64,000 bases of DNA, taken from contig NZ_JQNA01000002.1 of assembly GCF_000745015.1 (NCBI RefSeq), positions 744,001-808,000 of the forward strand. The letters are read 5' to 3'. Under the pieces are notes generated by a model. It did no database searches. It was not told where the DNA came from and saw only the letters and a list, made by a program, of their open reading frames with translations. Both the position numbers and the translations under genes were made by a program. The stretch comes from Burkholderia sp. 9120 (lineage in GTDB: Bacteria > Pseudomonadota > Gammaproteobacteria > Burkholderiales > Burkholderiaceae). This document shows positions 10,603 through 20,022 of this stretch, piece after piece. Each line of letters opens with the position of its first letter. Within the stretch, counting starts at the first letter, position 1.

Positions 10603-11166
10603 CTATTGCTGCGGATGCGCCGCCGCCCATTCCTTAACAGCCTTGAGCGTATTCTCAACATGCTTCTCAGGCGACAGACTCGTGTACTCGTAAATAATCT
10701 TCCCATCCGGCGCGATCACATACGACACGCGATTCGCCATCGACGCATGCATCGGAAACCCCGCGTCATACGCGCCGATCACCTTCGAATCCGCATCCGC
10801 CGCGACCGGGAATTTACTCCGGCATTCACTCACGGAAAACTTCGTCAACGTATCGATGTTGTCATGCGACACGCCAATCACCGTCGCACCGTACTTCTTG
10901 TACTCATCGACCGCCTCTGCGAACTCATGCGCCTCGATCGTGCAACCCTTGGTAAAAGCCGCCGGATAGAAATACAGCACCACCGGCCCTTTCTTCAACT
11001 CATCGGCGAGCGAATAGGTATAGGTCTTACCACCCAGCGAAGCCTCAGCAGTGAAAGCCGGCGCGGCATCGCCCGGCTTGAGCGTCGCCGAGGCCGTCAG
11101 CGAATAGATCGCGAAGCCGGCCGACATGACAGCGGCGAGCGCCATCGGTATGAATCTCTTCTTCAT
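10603..11166 (-). CDS. Exported peroxiredoxin (AhpC/TSA, BCP-like)
   Basis: Thiol peroxidase expected to reduce hydrogen peroxide and organic peroxides in the periplasm. The 187-residue protein starts with a signal peptide (MKKRFIPMALAAVMSAGFA). A thioredoxin-fold peroxiredoxin domain follows, with the peroxidatic cysteine at about residue 75 (FYPAAFTKGCTIEAHEF) and a candidate resolving cysteine at about 115 (SVSECRSKF). The start is set by a clear GGAGGAA Shine-Dalgarno just before the ATG at 11166. It stands alone; an electron donor is not encoded nearby. Confidence 0.88.
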   Translation of the reverse strand: MKKRFIPMALAAVMSAGFAIYSLTASATLKPGDAAPAFTAEASLGGKTYTYSLADELKKGPVVLYFYPAAFTKGCTIEAHEFAEAVDEYKKYGATVIGVSHDNIDTLTKFSVSECRSKFPVAADADSKVIGAYDAGFPMHASMANRVSYVIAPDGKIIYEYTSLSPEKHVENTLKAVKEWAAAHPQQ

Positions 11167-11351
11167 TTGCGGTTCCTCCGAGCGTTGATGCACGCGATTC
11201 GTCCAATGAGTCCATGACCGCGCCGCCGGACAGCACAACAGATCGACAGATCGACAGCACGGCTACGGTCGCAGCACGCTATTGGACCACGTACCTGCAA
11301 GGTACGCACGATCGCATCGAAGGGATGCAAAAGAAAGGGAATATAAGCTCG

Positions 11352-11425
11352 CGGGTTTAACCCGAAGCCCGAGCCACAACCCGAAGCAAAGCCCGAATCA
11401 AAGCAACAAAGCAACAAAGCAACAA
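11352..11425. repeat. Short palindrome and 8-bp tandem repeats
   Basis: CGGGTTTAACCCG (11352-11364) is a near-perfect dyad. It is followed by CCCGAAGC-type repeats and three copies of AAAGCAAC. The stretch lies between two minus-strand genes and may contain the peroxiredoxin promoter region or the 3' end of the EAL-HDOD transcript. No function is evident. Confidence 0.4.
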
Positions 11426-11454
11426 TGCGGCGACGCAATAACCCGTGCCCCCGC

Positions 11455-12786
11455 TCAAGCCGCCTCTTCGATATGCGCCCCGAACCAGGCCGCCGCCGAC
11501 AGATTCAACTCCGCCAGCACCTCAGGCGTCAACGCCGCAAACCCCGCAGGCGCATCGACCGCCGCGGCTATCTCCGCCGCATCAATCCCCTCGCCCGCCG
11601 CCTCCGCCAGCCGCAGCAAGGCCCCGAGCGGCCCACTGCGCGACACGATCGCATCACGAATCGGCGGCGCGAGCCCCAGCTTCTCCAGCACCACCGCCGG
11701 CGTGCTGCCCACCACCACATGTACCAGCGAAAAAATCCCGGTCATGAAGGCTGCATCGGCAAAATCATCGTCCGACGGCCGCAGCCACCCCGCCGCCAGC
11801 TCCATAAACCGCGACCGTGTACCAGCGAGTTGCACCAGCGGATCGGCGCGCCACGGCAGATCGCCACTATCCGCATACAGCAACAGTTGCGCCCAGCGCG
11901 CAATCTGCCGCGTCCCGGTTGCAATGATCGCCTCGCGCAACGACGAGATATTCCGCCCCAACCCGAAGGCGCTCGAATTGACCAGCCGCATCAACTGCAC
12001 CACCACGCTGGGATTGAGCTTCAGCTCCGCTTCCAGCTCGAAGATCCCCGCATCGCGCGACAGTAGCGCCAGCAGCCGCAGCAAGCCCGGCCGTGGCGAC
12101 CGGTTACGCGGCGCGGCCAGCACCTGCGGCCGCGCGAAGAAATACCCCTGAAACAGATCGAAGCCCAGATCGCGGGCCAGCTCGAAGTCTTCCCGCGTCT
12201 CGACCTTCTCCGCAATCAGCGTCTTGCCCTGCGCCCGCAGCATCGACGCCAGCTTCGGCAGCGCGGCCCGCTCGGTCAGCAAAAAGTCGATCTTGACGAT
12301 ATCCGCATAAGGCAGCGCGGCGAGCACATCGTCCGTCAGTTCGACCACGTCGTCGAGCGCCACCTGAAACCCGGCCCGGCGCAACTCGCCCAGCCGGCGC
12401 GCGAGGTGCGCGTCGAATTTCACGGTTTCGAGGATTTCGAGCACGAAGCGCTCGGGCGGCATCAGATGGATGATGTCGTTGAACAGCAGCGCGCGGTCGA
12501 TATTGACGAAGCCGCGATGCAGCCCCAGCGCCGCCTGCACGCCGATCCCGCCGATCGCGCGGGCCACCACCTGGGCGGTCGCCTGGGCGTCGTCGGTGAC
12601 TTCGGCATAGTTATGCGCGCCGGCGCGGAACAAAAGCTCGTAGGCACTCAGCGCGCCGTGGCGATCGAGGATTGGCTGGCGGCCGAGGTAGACAAACTGC
12701 GCGGCGGACGCCTGTTCGGCGTGGTCGGCGGTTGAGTCAAGCACCTCGAGTCGGGGGATGGCCCAGACAGATTGGCGTTCAGACAT
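11455..12786 (-). CDS. EAL-HDOD signalling protein, degenerate EAL
   Basis: A 443-residue YuxH-type protein: an EAL-like domain at about residues 28-235 joined to an HDOD domain at about 240-430. Key catalytic motifs of c-di-GMP phosphodiesterases are altered: the EAL signature reads YELLFR and the usual DDFGTGYS loop reads LDDVVELTD. VKIDFLL and the terminal QGYFFARP are kept. It is therefore probably not an active phosphodiesterase and may act as a scaffold or sensor. The HDOD part shows ELKLNPSVVVQLMRLVNSSAFG. A paralogue lies at 16610-18058. Confidence 0.82.
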   Translation of the reverse strand: MSERQSVWAIPRLEVLDSTADHAEQASAAQFVYLGRQPILDRHGALSAYELLFRAGAHNYAEVTDDAQATAQVVARAIGGIGVQAALGLHRGFVNIDRALLFNDIIHLMPPERFVLEILETVKFDAHLARRLGELRRAGFQVALDDVVELTDDVLAALPYADIVKIDFLLTERAALPKLASMLRAQGKTLIAEKVETREDFELARDLGFDLFQGYFFARPQVLAAPRNRSPRPGLLRLLALLSRDAGIFELEAELKLNPSVVVQLMRLVNSSAFGLGRNISSLREAIIATGTRQIARWAQLLLYADSGDLPWRADPLVQLAGTRSRFMELAAGWLRPSDDDFADAAFMTGIFSLVHVVVGSTPAVVLEKLGLAPPIRDAIVSRSGPLGALLRLAEAAGEGIDAAEIAAAVDAPAGFAALTPEVLAELNLSAAAWFGAHIEEAA

Positions 12787-13076
12787 GGATCACAGGAGCA
12801 AGTATTCAAAAAACGACGCGGCAACAACCTCACAGTCGTACCGCACAACGGGTATGAATCATTAACGGACAACCGGCCATCCCACTTTAATGGAATCGAC
12901 GCCGCGCGACGCCGCGGTTCCCTTACCGCGTGTTTTTTTTAGTAGCGGCTAAAGATTTCCCGCCGACGGTCGTTATCTCGTTCTGATGGGGCGGCCTGAT
13001 AACCTTTCGGCCGTCCGATCCCGGCGGCGAGCAAAGCGCCCCGCCTGCAGACGAATACAGGTTGCCAGCGACAAAC

Positions 13077-14891
13077 ATGGAAGCGAACAGGATCACCGCG
13101 CCCCGCCGGGGCTCCTTGCGCACGGTCATGGACCGGCTTCGTGCGTTCGGCCGGCGTGCGGACGTCAAACCGCAGACGGCCTCGAGCCGTGCTGCGCAAC
13201 TGGAACAGGTGGTCGGCGCCGTCGACCTGCTGGCGCACATCGACGACGAGCTGCGCTTCATCTACGTCTCCGATGCCAGCCTGCGCTTCATCGGCTATCA
13301 CCGCGAGTACCTCGAGACCATCACGCTGCACGATCTGGTGGCAGCGGCCGACGTGCCGCGCCTCGACGCGCTGCTGACGCTCGCGGCGACCACCGGCAAC
13401 GTCGAGAAAGCCACGCTGGGCCTGATCAAGTCGCTGACCTACCCGATCACCGTCGAACTGCGCGTGGTGCGAAGCAGCCACGACGGCACCGACGGCTATG
13501 CGATCGCCGGCTTCGATGTGTCCGCCTGGCGCGCAACCGAGGAACGTCTGACCCAGGCGCTGCATCTGGACCGCCTGACCAATCTGGCCAACCAGTCGGC
13601 GCTGATCCCGGCGCTGCTCGACGCCCAACTGCAAGCGGACGCGCACGGCACGCCGACCGCCCTCCTGCTGCTCGACCTCGACGACTACCAGCGCGTCAAC
13701 CGCGCGCTCGGCTACGATGCCGGCGACGAAATGCTGCGCGACACGTCGCGACGTCTGCTGAACATGACGAGCCCCAACGAAACGGTGGCGCGCGTGGCCA
13801 GCGACGAGTTCGCGATCCTGGTCAAACCTGCCGCCAACCGCACCGACGCGGCGGCCGCCGCCGAGGCACTGGCGCGGCGTCTGCTGACCGCGATCCAGCA
13901 ACCCTATGTGTATAGCGGCCAGCAGGTTCACCTGTCGGCGAGCATCGGCATCGCGCTCTATCCGGACGTGCGCCACGCCAACGACAACGCCAGCCACGAC
14001 ACCCATCTGCTGCGCTGGGCCGACCATGCGTTGCTGCAGGCCAAGGCGGCCGGCGGCAACACGCTCGCCTTCTATGTCCCGGACGACAACCCGGCCGACG
14101 CCGAACGTCTGAAGCTCGAAGCCGATCTGTACGACGGCGTGCGCAATGGCGAATTCTCACTGCACTTCCAGCCGATCACGAGCAGCCGCACGCACGGCGT
14201 GGTCGGCGTCGAGGCGCTGATCCGCTGGTTGCATCCGGTACACGGTCTGGTGCCGCCGTCGATGTTCATTCCGCTCGCGGAATCGATCGGCCTGATCAAC
14301 TTCCTCGGCAACTGGGTGTTGAAGGTGGCCTGCATGCAACTGATCCAGTGGGACGCGAAGGGAATCTCGCTGCAATACGTCGCCGTCAACGTGTCGCCGC
14401 AGCAATTCCGCGATCCGCGTTTCAAGGACTCGGTGCGCGAAGCGATCGAGCTGACCGGCATCGACCCGCGCCGCCTCGTGTTCGAGATCACCGAAAGCCT
14501 GCTGATGCACGACCCGGCGCACGCCAAGGGCCTGCTCGAAGAATTGACGGCGATGGGCATCCGTTTTGCGGTCGACGATTTCGGCACCGGCTATTCGAGT
14601 CTGGCTTACCTGCAACGATTCCCCCTGGCCAAACTCAAGATCGACAGGAGTTTTGTCGAGAATCTGCTAACCTCCCGGAACGATCAGGCAATCGTTAGCG
14701 CGGTCGTCGGACTGGCGCAGACACTTGATCTCGAACTGGTCGCCGAGGGCGTCGAAACGGAAGAGCAGCGCGCGCTGCTCACCGAGATGGGCTGTGACCA
14801 TATTCAGGGGTGGCTAGTCTGCAAGGCGTTGCCCTCCGACGAACTCGCGCAGCGTTTCGAAGCGCGCACGCTTCACTTGCATACCGCGTAG
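13077..14891 (+). CDS. PAS-GGDEF-EAL protein, probable c-di-GMP phosphodiesterase
   Basis: Composite second-messenger protein of about 604 residues. A PAS-like sensor lies near residues 45-165 (LLAHIDDELRFIYVSDASLR), a GGDEF domain near 170-330, and an EAL domain near 345-600. The GGDEF signature reads ASDEF, so cyclase activity is unlikely. The EAL domain looks intact: EALIRWLHP, FEITESLL, DDFGTGYSSLAYL and KIDRSFV. It is thus predicted to hydrolyse c-di-GMP. No membrane segment is seen. I chose the ATG at 13077; a TTG at 13062 is also in frame. It is transcribed divergently from the EAL-HDOD gene and 31 bp upstream of the HDOD gene. Confidence 0.88.
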   Translation: MEANRITAPRRGSLRTVMDRLRAFGRRADVKPQTASSRAAQLEQVVGAVDLLAHIDDELRFIYVSDASLRFIGYHREYLETITLHDLVAAADVPRLDALLTLAATTGNVEKATLGLIKSLTYPITVELRVVRSSHDGTDGYAIAGFDVSAWRATEERLTQALHLDRLTNLANQSALIPALLDAQLQADAHGTPTALLLLDLDDYQRVNRALGYDAGDEMLRDTSRRLLNMTSPNETVARVASDEFAILVKPAANRTDAAAAAEALARRLLTAIQQPYVYSGQQVHLSASIGIALYPDVRHANDNASHDTHLLRWADHALLQAKAAGGNTLAFYVPDDNPADAERLKLEADLYDGVRNGEFSLHFQPITSSRTHGVVGVEALIRWLHPVHGLVPPSMFIPLAESIGLINFLGNWVLKVACMQLIQWDAKGISLQYVAVNVSPQQFRDPRFKDSVREAIELTGIDPRRLVFEITESLLMHDPAHAKGLLEELTAMGIRFAVDDFGTGYSSLAYLQRFPLAKLKIDRSFVENLLTSRNDQAIVSAVVGLAQTLDLELVAEGVETEEQRALLTEMGCDHIQGWLVCKALPSDELAQRFEARTLHLHTA

Positions 14892-14922
14892 CAATGCAGG
14901 TCGAGCGCTCAGGTAGCGGATC

Positions 14923-16455
14923 ATGCAGCGGAACAAGCCGGTCTACCAGGACTGGCGTGGCACTCATTGGAACATGTATGGCTTTGGCGGGACTCACATG
15001 GTAAAGGCGGCGGTGCTCGACCGGCTCTGGACGCGAATGAGCGAGCGCGGCGATTTCCCCATGCTGTCGCAATCGCTGCGCACCACCATGGCGGCGATGA
15101 ACAATGACGACCTCGACTTCACCGGCCTCGTGCAGGTGGTCCTGTCGGATTTCGCCCTGACGCAAAAGGTGCTGCGACTCGCCAACTCGGCGATGTATAT
15201 GGCGTTCGGCGGCAACATCACCACGGTGTCGCGCGCGCTGATGGTGCTCGGCATGGATGCGGTCGGCCACCTCGTGGTTGGCCTGAAGATCGTCGATCAC
15301 TTCCATCACAGCGCGCCGCGCCGCATCGACGCGAAACTCGAACTGAACCGCACCCTGCTGTCGGGCTGCGTCGCGCGCAAGCTGACCGAGCGCGGCGATC
15401 TGCGCGCCGGCGAAGAAGCGGTGGTGTGCACGTTGATGCGGCAGATCGGCAAGCTGCTGGTGGTGTTCTATCTCGACGCGGAGTGGGATCAGATTCGCCG
15501 CCATATCGACGCCGGCACGCTCGAAACCGATGCCTGCGTGCTGGTGCTCGGCGTGACCTTCGACGAAATCGGCGAAGAAGCCGCGGTGCGCTGGCGCCTG
15601 CCGGACATGATCCGCTCGGGCATGGGCGAGTTCGATCCGCAAGATACCGAACAGCCGCGTCAGGTGCAGTGGCTGCGCGCCATCACCAATTACTCGACGG
15701 CGGTGGCCGGCGTGCTCACCCAGCAGAACATGCCGGATTGGGAGCGCGAGCAACGCATCGCCGAACTGGCGCAGGAATATAGCCGCGTCCTGAACACCGA
15801 CCCCGAAGTGCTGCTCGAAATGAGCCTCGCGCTCGCCCGCGAAGAAGGCGGTGACGGCGTGATGGCCGAGATCGTCGAGTTGCGCGCGAACGCGGACGCG
15901 ATTGCCCGCGAAGCGCTCAGCCCGGAAGATCGCATCGCGGTCGGCGTCGAGGATCTGCGCGGCCTGCCCGACGGCAGCCCGCTCGCGCCGGCACTCGCGC
16001 TCGCGGCCGAAACCGTGCTGGCCGGCCTGGGTTTTGCGCGCACGGTGGTGTTCGTCAAGCACAGCAACGGCACGTTCAAGGCGCGCCTGGGCCTGGGTCC
16101 GAAGATCGACGCGGCGCTCCCCAGACTGAGCTTCAACACCGCGTTCGAGCCCGACGTGTTCCATCTCGCGATCGCGAACTCGGTGGGCATCTTCATCGAG
16201 AACGCGCGCGATCCGAAAATGGTCGCGCGGCTGCCGGAATGGTTCCGCCGCTCGTTCGACGACGCCCGCGCCTTCGTGCTGCTACCGGTGGTCGACGAAA
16301 GCGATCAGACGGTCGCGCTACTCTACGGCGACTGGTCTCACACGCAGGAGCCACGACGAATTTCTCAAAAGGAAATGAGCGTCCTGAATGAATTGGCCAA
16401 GGAGTTAGGCCGTTTTTTCGGCCTGGGGCAGATGCGGGAAATGGAGACGATGTGA
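14923..16455 (+). CDS. HDOD-domain signalling protein
   Basis: A 510-residue protein with an HDOD domain in the N-terminal part (about residues 45-260; LSDFALTQKVLRLANSAMYM, ALMVLGMDAVGHLVVGL). The C-terminal region of about residues 340-505 resembles a GAF-type sensor fold (VFVKHSNGTFKARLGLG, AFVLLPVVDESDQTVALLYG); that second assignment is inference. HDOD proteins commonly act in regulatory networks linked to c-di-GMP, motility or stress. The gene follows the GGDEF-EAL gene by 31 bp and is probably co-transcribed. The start could also be the ATG at 14998. Confidence 0.8.
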   Translation: MQRNKPVYQDWRGTHWNMYGFGGTHMVKAAVLDRLWTRMSERGDFPMLSQSLRTTMAAMNNDDLDFTGLVQVVLSDFALTQKVLRLANSAMYMAFGGNITTVSRALMVLGMDAVGHLVVGLKIVDHFHHSAPRRIDAKLELNRTLLSGCVARKLTERGDLRAGEEAVVCTLMRQIGKLLVVFYLDAEWDQIRRHIDAGTLETDACVLVLGVTFDEIGEEAAVRWRLPDMIRSGMGEFDPQDTEQPRQVQWLRAITNYSTAVAGVLTQQNMPDWEREQRIAELAQEYSRVLNTDPEVLLEMSLALAREEGGDGVMAEIVELRANADAIAREALSPEDRIAVGVEDLRGLPDGSPLAPALALAAETVLAGLGFARTVVFVKHSNGTFKARLGLGPKIDAALPRLSFNTAFEPDVFHLAIANSVGIFIENARDPKMVARLPEWFRRSFDDARAFVLLPVVDESDQTVALLYGDWSHTQEPRRISQKEMSVLNELAKELGRFFGLGQMREMETM

Positions 16456-16537
16456 AGACCTGGCGAGATCGTTAATCGCCACGCTTCACTCTCCTGATTC
16501 TGGATTTGCCCGACGCCGGGTTTCAATAGATGTGCCG

Positions 16538-16564
16538 AGGCCGGCATGCAGCGCATGCCGGCCT
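16538..16564. terminator. Bidirectional terminator-like hairpin
   Basis: Perfect 11-bp stem AGGCCGGCATG / CATGCCGGCCT with a 5-nt loop, followed on the plus strand by TGCTGTTT. It sits between the converging HDOD gene (ends 16455) and EAL-HDOD gene (ends 16610), where a shared terminator is expected. Confidence 0.75.
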
Positions 16565-16609
16565 TGCTGTTTCAGCCTTTTACGATCGAACGCCTTCGTT
16601 CCGCGACGC

Positions 16610-18058
16610 TCAATCCTCGATGCGTTCCAGCCCTTCCGCGCTGCGATCCGCGACACCGGCCCATGCGCCCGCGGCCAGTCCCATCTGCGCGACCTCTTCC
16701 ACCGTCAACGGCTTCAGACGCTCGCACAGCATGGCGATCTCGTCCCACGCGCCGCGCTCGAGTGCCTCGACCGCGCTCAGCAACAGACCCAACACGCCTT
16801 CGCGTTGCAGAATCGCGGATTGAATCGGACGCGACAGCGTCAGCACGTTCAGCGTGCTTTCGAGCGAACCACCGAACACCGCGTCGACGAATGAAAACAC
16901 GCCGGTCAGGAAGGCCGCGTCCGCTTCGTCGCGACCGGCTTCGGGCAGACGTTCGATTGCCAGTTCCATGAAGCGCGCGCGGGTCGCCGCGAGTTGCAGC
17001 AACGGATCGTCTTCGAGCGCGACCTTGCGGCCGTCGGCGTAGAGCAGCAACTGCGTCCAGCGCGCGATACGGTCGGTGCCGGTCGCGTTGATCGCGTCGC
17101 GCAGCGTCGTCACTTTGTGGCCGACTGCCAGGCCGCTCGAATTCGCCAGCTTCATCAGATGCATCACGAGCACCGGATTCAGCTTCAACTCGGCTTCGAG
17201 TTGCGCGACGGTCGGCTCGCCCGCCAGCAATTGCAGCAGATTCAGCAACGCATGACGCGGCGCGCTGACACGACGCGTCATCGAGGTCTGCGGACGCGCG
17301 AAAAAGTAACCCTGGAAACGATCGAAGCCGAGACCATGCGCGGTCTCGAAGTCGGCCTGCGCATCGAGACCCGTCGCGATCAACAGCTTGCCCGCCGACT
17401 TCAGCACGCTCGCCAGTTTCGGCAGCAACGCGGCCGGCGCACGCGCGATGTCGATCTTCACGGCGTCGACGTACGGCAGCAGTTTGGCGAACGTTTCGTT
17501 GGGCTGGATCACGTCGTCGAGCACGAAGCGATAGCGGCGGCCATGCAGTTGCACGATGCGCAGAATCAGCGCGTCATCGACGACCATCGACGGCGACAGT
17601 TCGAGCATGAAACGCTCGGCGGGCAAGCGCAGGATCGCATCGTCGAGCAGCATCTCGCGGCTTACATCGACGTAAGCCGGATGACCCGTGAGCGCGCCAC
17701 GCAGATTGCCGTGGATCAAGCCGCGAATCACGGCTCGCATCACTAACTGTGCGGGATCGGGTGCGCGGTTCGCTTGCGCGTCGGCGTCAGTGTCGGGAGT
17801 TGCTTCGGTTCCGGTTGCGGTTCCGGCTTGTGCAGCCGCCGCAGTTGCAGCGATTGCATCAGCCGCGGCGCTCGTGGCGTCCGCCGGCGTATTCGCCGCG
17901 TCCGCACTCACCGGCACTGCCGGCTCGAGCACCTTGATTTCGTAGCCGCACAGCATGCCATCACGATTCAGGATCGGCTGACGCGCGAAGCTGGCATTGA
18001 GTTGCGCATCGTCCGCAGCGCTGGTGTGGCTCGGATTCTCGATTGCGACGTTGGTCAT
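16610..18058 (-). CDS. EAL-HDOD signalling protein with Ala-rich insert
   Basis: Paralogue of the 11455-12786 protein, 482 residues. It combines a degenerate EAL-like domain with an HDOD domain (AELKLNPVLVMHLMKLANSS). The EAL motif reads YEIKVLEP and the DDFG loop reads LDDVIQPNE, so phosphodiesterase activity is unlikely. A low-complexity Ala/Thr/Asp-rich insert at about residues 52-105 interrupts the start of the EAL-like domain and explains most of the extra length relative to the paralogue. It converges with the HDOD gene across the hairpin at 16538. Confidence 0.82.
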   Translation of the reverse strand: MTNVAIENPSHTSAADDAQLNASFARQPILNRDGMLCGYEIKVLEPAVPVSADAANTPADATSAAADAIAATAAAAQAGTATGTEATPDTDADAQANRAPDPAQLVMRAVIRGLIHGNLRGALTGHPAYVDVSREMLLDDAILRLPAERFMLELSPSMVVDDALILRIVQLHGRRYRFVLDDVIQPNETFAKLLPYVDAVKIDIARAPAALLPKLASVLKSAGKLLIATGLDAQADFETAHGLGFDRFQGYFFARPQTSMTRRVSAPRHALLNLLQLLAGEPTVAQLEAELKLNPVLVMHLMKLANSSGLAVGHKVTTLRDAINATGTDRIARWTQLLLYADGRKVALEDDPLLQLAATRARFMELAIERLPEAGRDEADAAFLTGVFSFVDAVFGGSLESTLNVLTLSRPIQSAILQREGVLGLLLSAVEALERGAWDEIAMLCERLKPLTVEEVAQMGLAAGAWAGVADRSAEGLERIED

Positions 18059-18325
18059 TCAGGTCATCCCCCGCTCAGCGCCACCCGGCGCCGCCTGCTG
18101 TATTTTGGTTTTGCCGCATTCAACGCACGCCGTTCAAGGTCCAAAGACCCGCGGCGCCCGCGATGCGCCCGGCGATTTTAGCGCAGCGCGCCATGCCCGG
18201 ACATGTCAATGAAGCAATATCTCGAAATAATTGGAGAGACGTCGGAAAGAGCTACCGCGCGGAATCGACGATACTGTGATGCGGTGCAACAGCGTTCCTC
18301 CTGCCTTTAACCACCAAGGAAAAAT

Positions 18326-19084
18326 ATGGACGTCAAAAGCGTGCTGTCGAATGCCTTCGCGATGCCGATCACGAGCCCGGCATTTCCCATGGGCCCGTAT
18401 CGTTTCATCAATCGCGAGTTCCTGATCATCACCTACCGCACTGATCCGGACAAACTGCGCGCGGTGGTGCCCGAGCCGCTCGAAATCGGTGAGCCGCTGG
18501 TGCACTACGAGTTCATCCGTATGCCGGACTCGACCGGCTTCGGCGACTACACGGAAAGCGGCCAGGTGATTCCGGTGTCGTATAACGGCGTGGCGGGCGG
18601 CTACACGCTCGCCATGTATCTGGACGATCATCCGCCGATCGCCGGCGGTCGCGAATTGTGGGGCTTTCCGAAGAAGCTCGCGAGTCCGGTGCTATCGGTT
18701 CATACCGACACGCTCGTCGGCACGCTCGATTACGGCCCGGTGCGAATCGCCACGGGCACGATGGGCTACAAGCATCGGCAGCTCGACCTCGCGCAGCAGA
18801 AGAAGCGCCTGGAAACGCCGAATTTTCTGTTGAAGGTGATTCCGCACGTGGACGGCACGCCGCGCATTTGCGAACTGGTGCGTTACTACCTGCAGGACAT
18901 CGATCTGAAAGGCGCATGGACCGGTCCGGCCGCGCTCGAACTGGCGCCGCACGCGCTGGCGCCCGTCGCGGAATTGCCGGTGCTGGAGATCGTCGAGGCG
19001 CGGCATCTGCTCGCCGACCTGACGCTCGGTCTCGGCGAGGTGGTGTTCGATTATCTCGACCAGCCGAAGGCGAACGCGCGGTGA
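18326..19084 (+). CDS. adc: Acetoacetate decarboxylase
   Basis: Predicted to decarboxylate acetoacetate to acetone and CO2 through a Schiff base on a lysine. The 252-residue length is typical. The catalytic region is visible as [15 protein letters not shown] at about residues 109-123, where the lysine after GFP is the expected Schiff-base residue. An AAGGAAA ribosome-binding site lies just before the ATG. It is a single gene; no CoA-transferase or hydroxybutyrate dehydrogenase lies next to it. Related folds act on other beta-keto acids, so the substrate is not certain. Confidence 0.88.
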   Translation: MDVKSVLSNAFAMPITSPAFPMGPYRFINREFLIITYRTDPDKLRAVVPEPLEIGEPLVHYEFIRMPDSTGFGDYTESGQVIPVSYNGVAGGYTLAMYLDDHPPIAGGRELWGFPKKLASPVLSVHTDTLVGTLDYGPVRIATGTMGYKHRQLDLAQQKKRLETPNFLLKVIPHVDGTPRICELVRYYLQDIDLKGAWTGPAALELAPHALAPVAELPVLEIVEARHLLADLTLGLGEVVFDYLDQPKANAR

Positions 19085-19160
19085 GTTGCAGGTGAGGTGC
19101 TGTTGGGCGATGCCCTGACAGTGACGCGCGGTGATGCAAAGACGCAGTGCCGCCTCATAA

Positions 19161-19190
19161 GCAAAACGGCAGCTCACGCTGCCGTTTTGC
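19161..19190. terminator. Bidirectional terminator hairpin
   Basis: GCAAAACGGCAGC and GCTGCCGTTTTGC are perfect 13-bp arms around a 4-nt loop (TCAC). The A-run on one side and T-run on the other allow termination in both directions. It lies between the converging adc (ends 19084) and binding-protein gene (ends 19228). Confidence 0.88.
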
Positions 19191-19227
19191 TGTCCATCCG
19201 AAGCAGCGTGCTGCTTCGATTGGCGCT

Positions 19228-20022
19228 TTACTTCAACACCACCTTCACATCGAAGTACTTCGCGGCCAGACGGTCGATCGTGCCGTCCGCCTTCAGTGCC
19301 TTCAGCGCCTGGTTCAGCTCGTCCTTCAGCGCCTTGTCGCCCTTGCGGATGCCGTAGCCGACGCCCGCGCCGAGCAGCTTCTCGTCGCTCACAGCCGGAC
19401 CCGCGAAGTCGAAGCCCGCACCCTGCGGCTTCTTCAGGAAACCCTTCGAAGCGGCCTCCGCGTCCTGGAACGACGCGTCCAGACGACCCGACGCCAGGTC
19501 GGCGTAGATCTGGTCCTGCGTCTGATACGGCACGACGTCGACACCGGCCGGCGCCCAACGCGCCTTCGCGTAGGTTTCCTGGATCGTGCCCTGCAGCACG
19601 CCGACGTGCTTGCCCTTCAGCGAAGCCGGCGTCGGCAGCAGACCGCTGCCCTTCTTCGCGATCATCTGATTCGGGATCGTGTAGATCGGATCGGTGAAGT
19701 CGATCGCCTGACGGCGTTGTTCGGTGATCGTCATGTCCGAGTTGATCGCGTCGAACTTACGCGCCTGCAATGCGGGGATCAGACCGTCGAACGCGTTCTC
19801 GACCCACACGCATTTCACTTTCAGCTTCGCGCACACGGCGTTGCCGACATCGATATCGAAACCTTGCAGTTCGCCCGACGGCGACTTCGATTCGAACGGC
19901 GCATACGACGCCTCGACGCCGAAACGCACTTCCTTGAGATCCGCCGCGGATGCGGAGCCTGCCGCGGCCGTTGCCGTCGCGAACAGCGCGAGCGCAGCCA
20001 TGTTTCGCCAATTCATCTTCAT
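19228..20022 (-). CDS. Periplasmic basic amino acid-binding protein
   Basis: A 264-residue solute-binding protein of the HisJ/ArgT/AotJ type (SBP family 3), expected to deliver arginine, ornithine, lysine or histidine to the HisQMP-like permease at 34.0-36.3 kb. The signal peptide ends near GSASA-ADLKEV. Family motifs follow: VEASYAPFESKSPSGELQGF, FDIDVG, and DAINSDMTITEQRRQAIDFT. The ATG at 20022 is preceded by AGAGGAAC. It is on the same strand as the ast genes but separated from astE by the T6SS islet. Confidence 0.88.
   Translation of the reverse strand: MKMNWRNMAALALFATATAAAGSASAADLKEVRFGVEASYAPFESKSPSGELQGFDIDVGNAVCAKLKVKCVWVENAFDGLIPALQARKFDAINSDMTITEQRRQAIDFTDPIYTIPNQMIAKKGSGLLPTPASLKGKHVGVLQGTIQETYAKARWAPAGVDVVPYQTQDQIYADLASGRLDASFQDAEAASKGFLKKPQGAGFDFAGPAVSDEKLLGAGVGYGIRKGDKALKDELNQALKALKADGTIDRLAAKYFDVKVVLK

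Noticed and set aside
11282..12151. Plus-strand frame of 289 codons
   Set aside because: It is antisense to the EAL-HDOD gene and Pro/Ser/Arg-rich with no family similarity.
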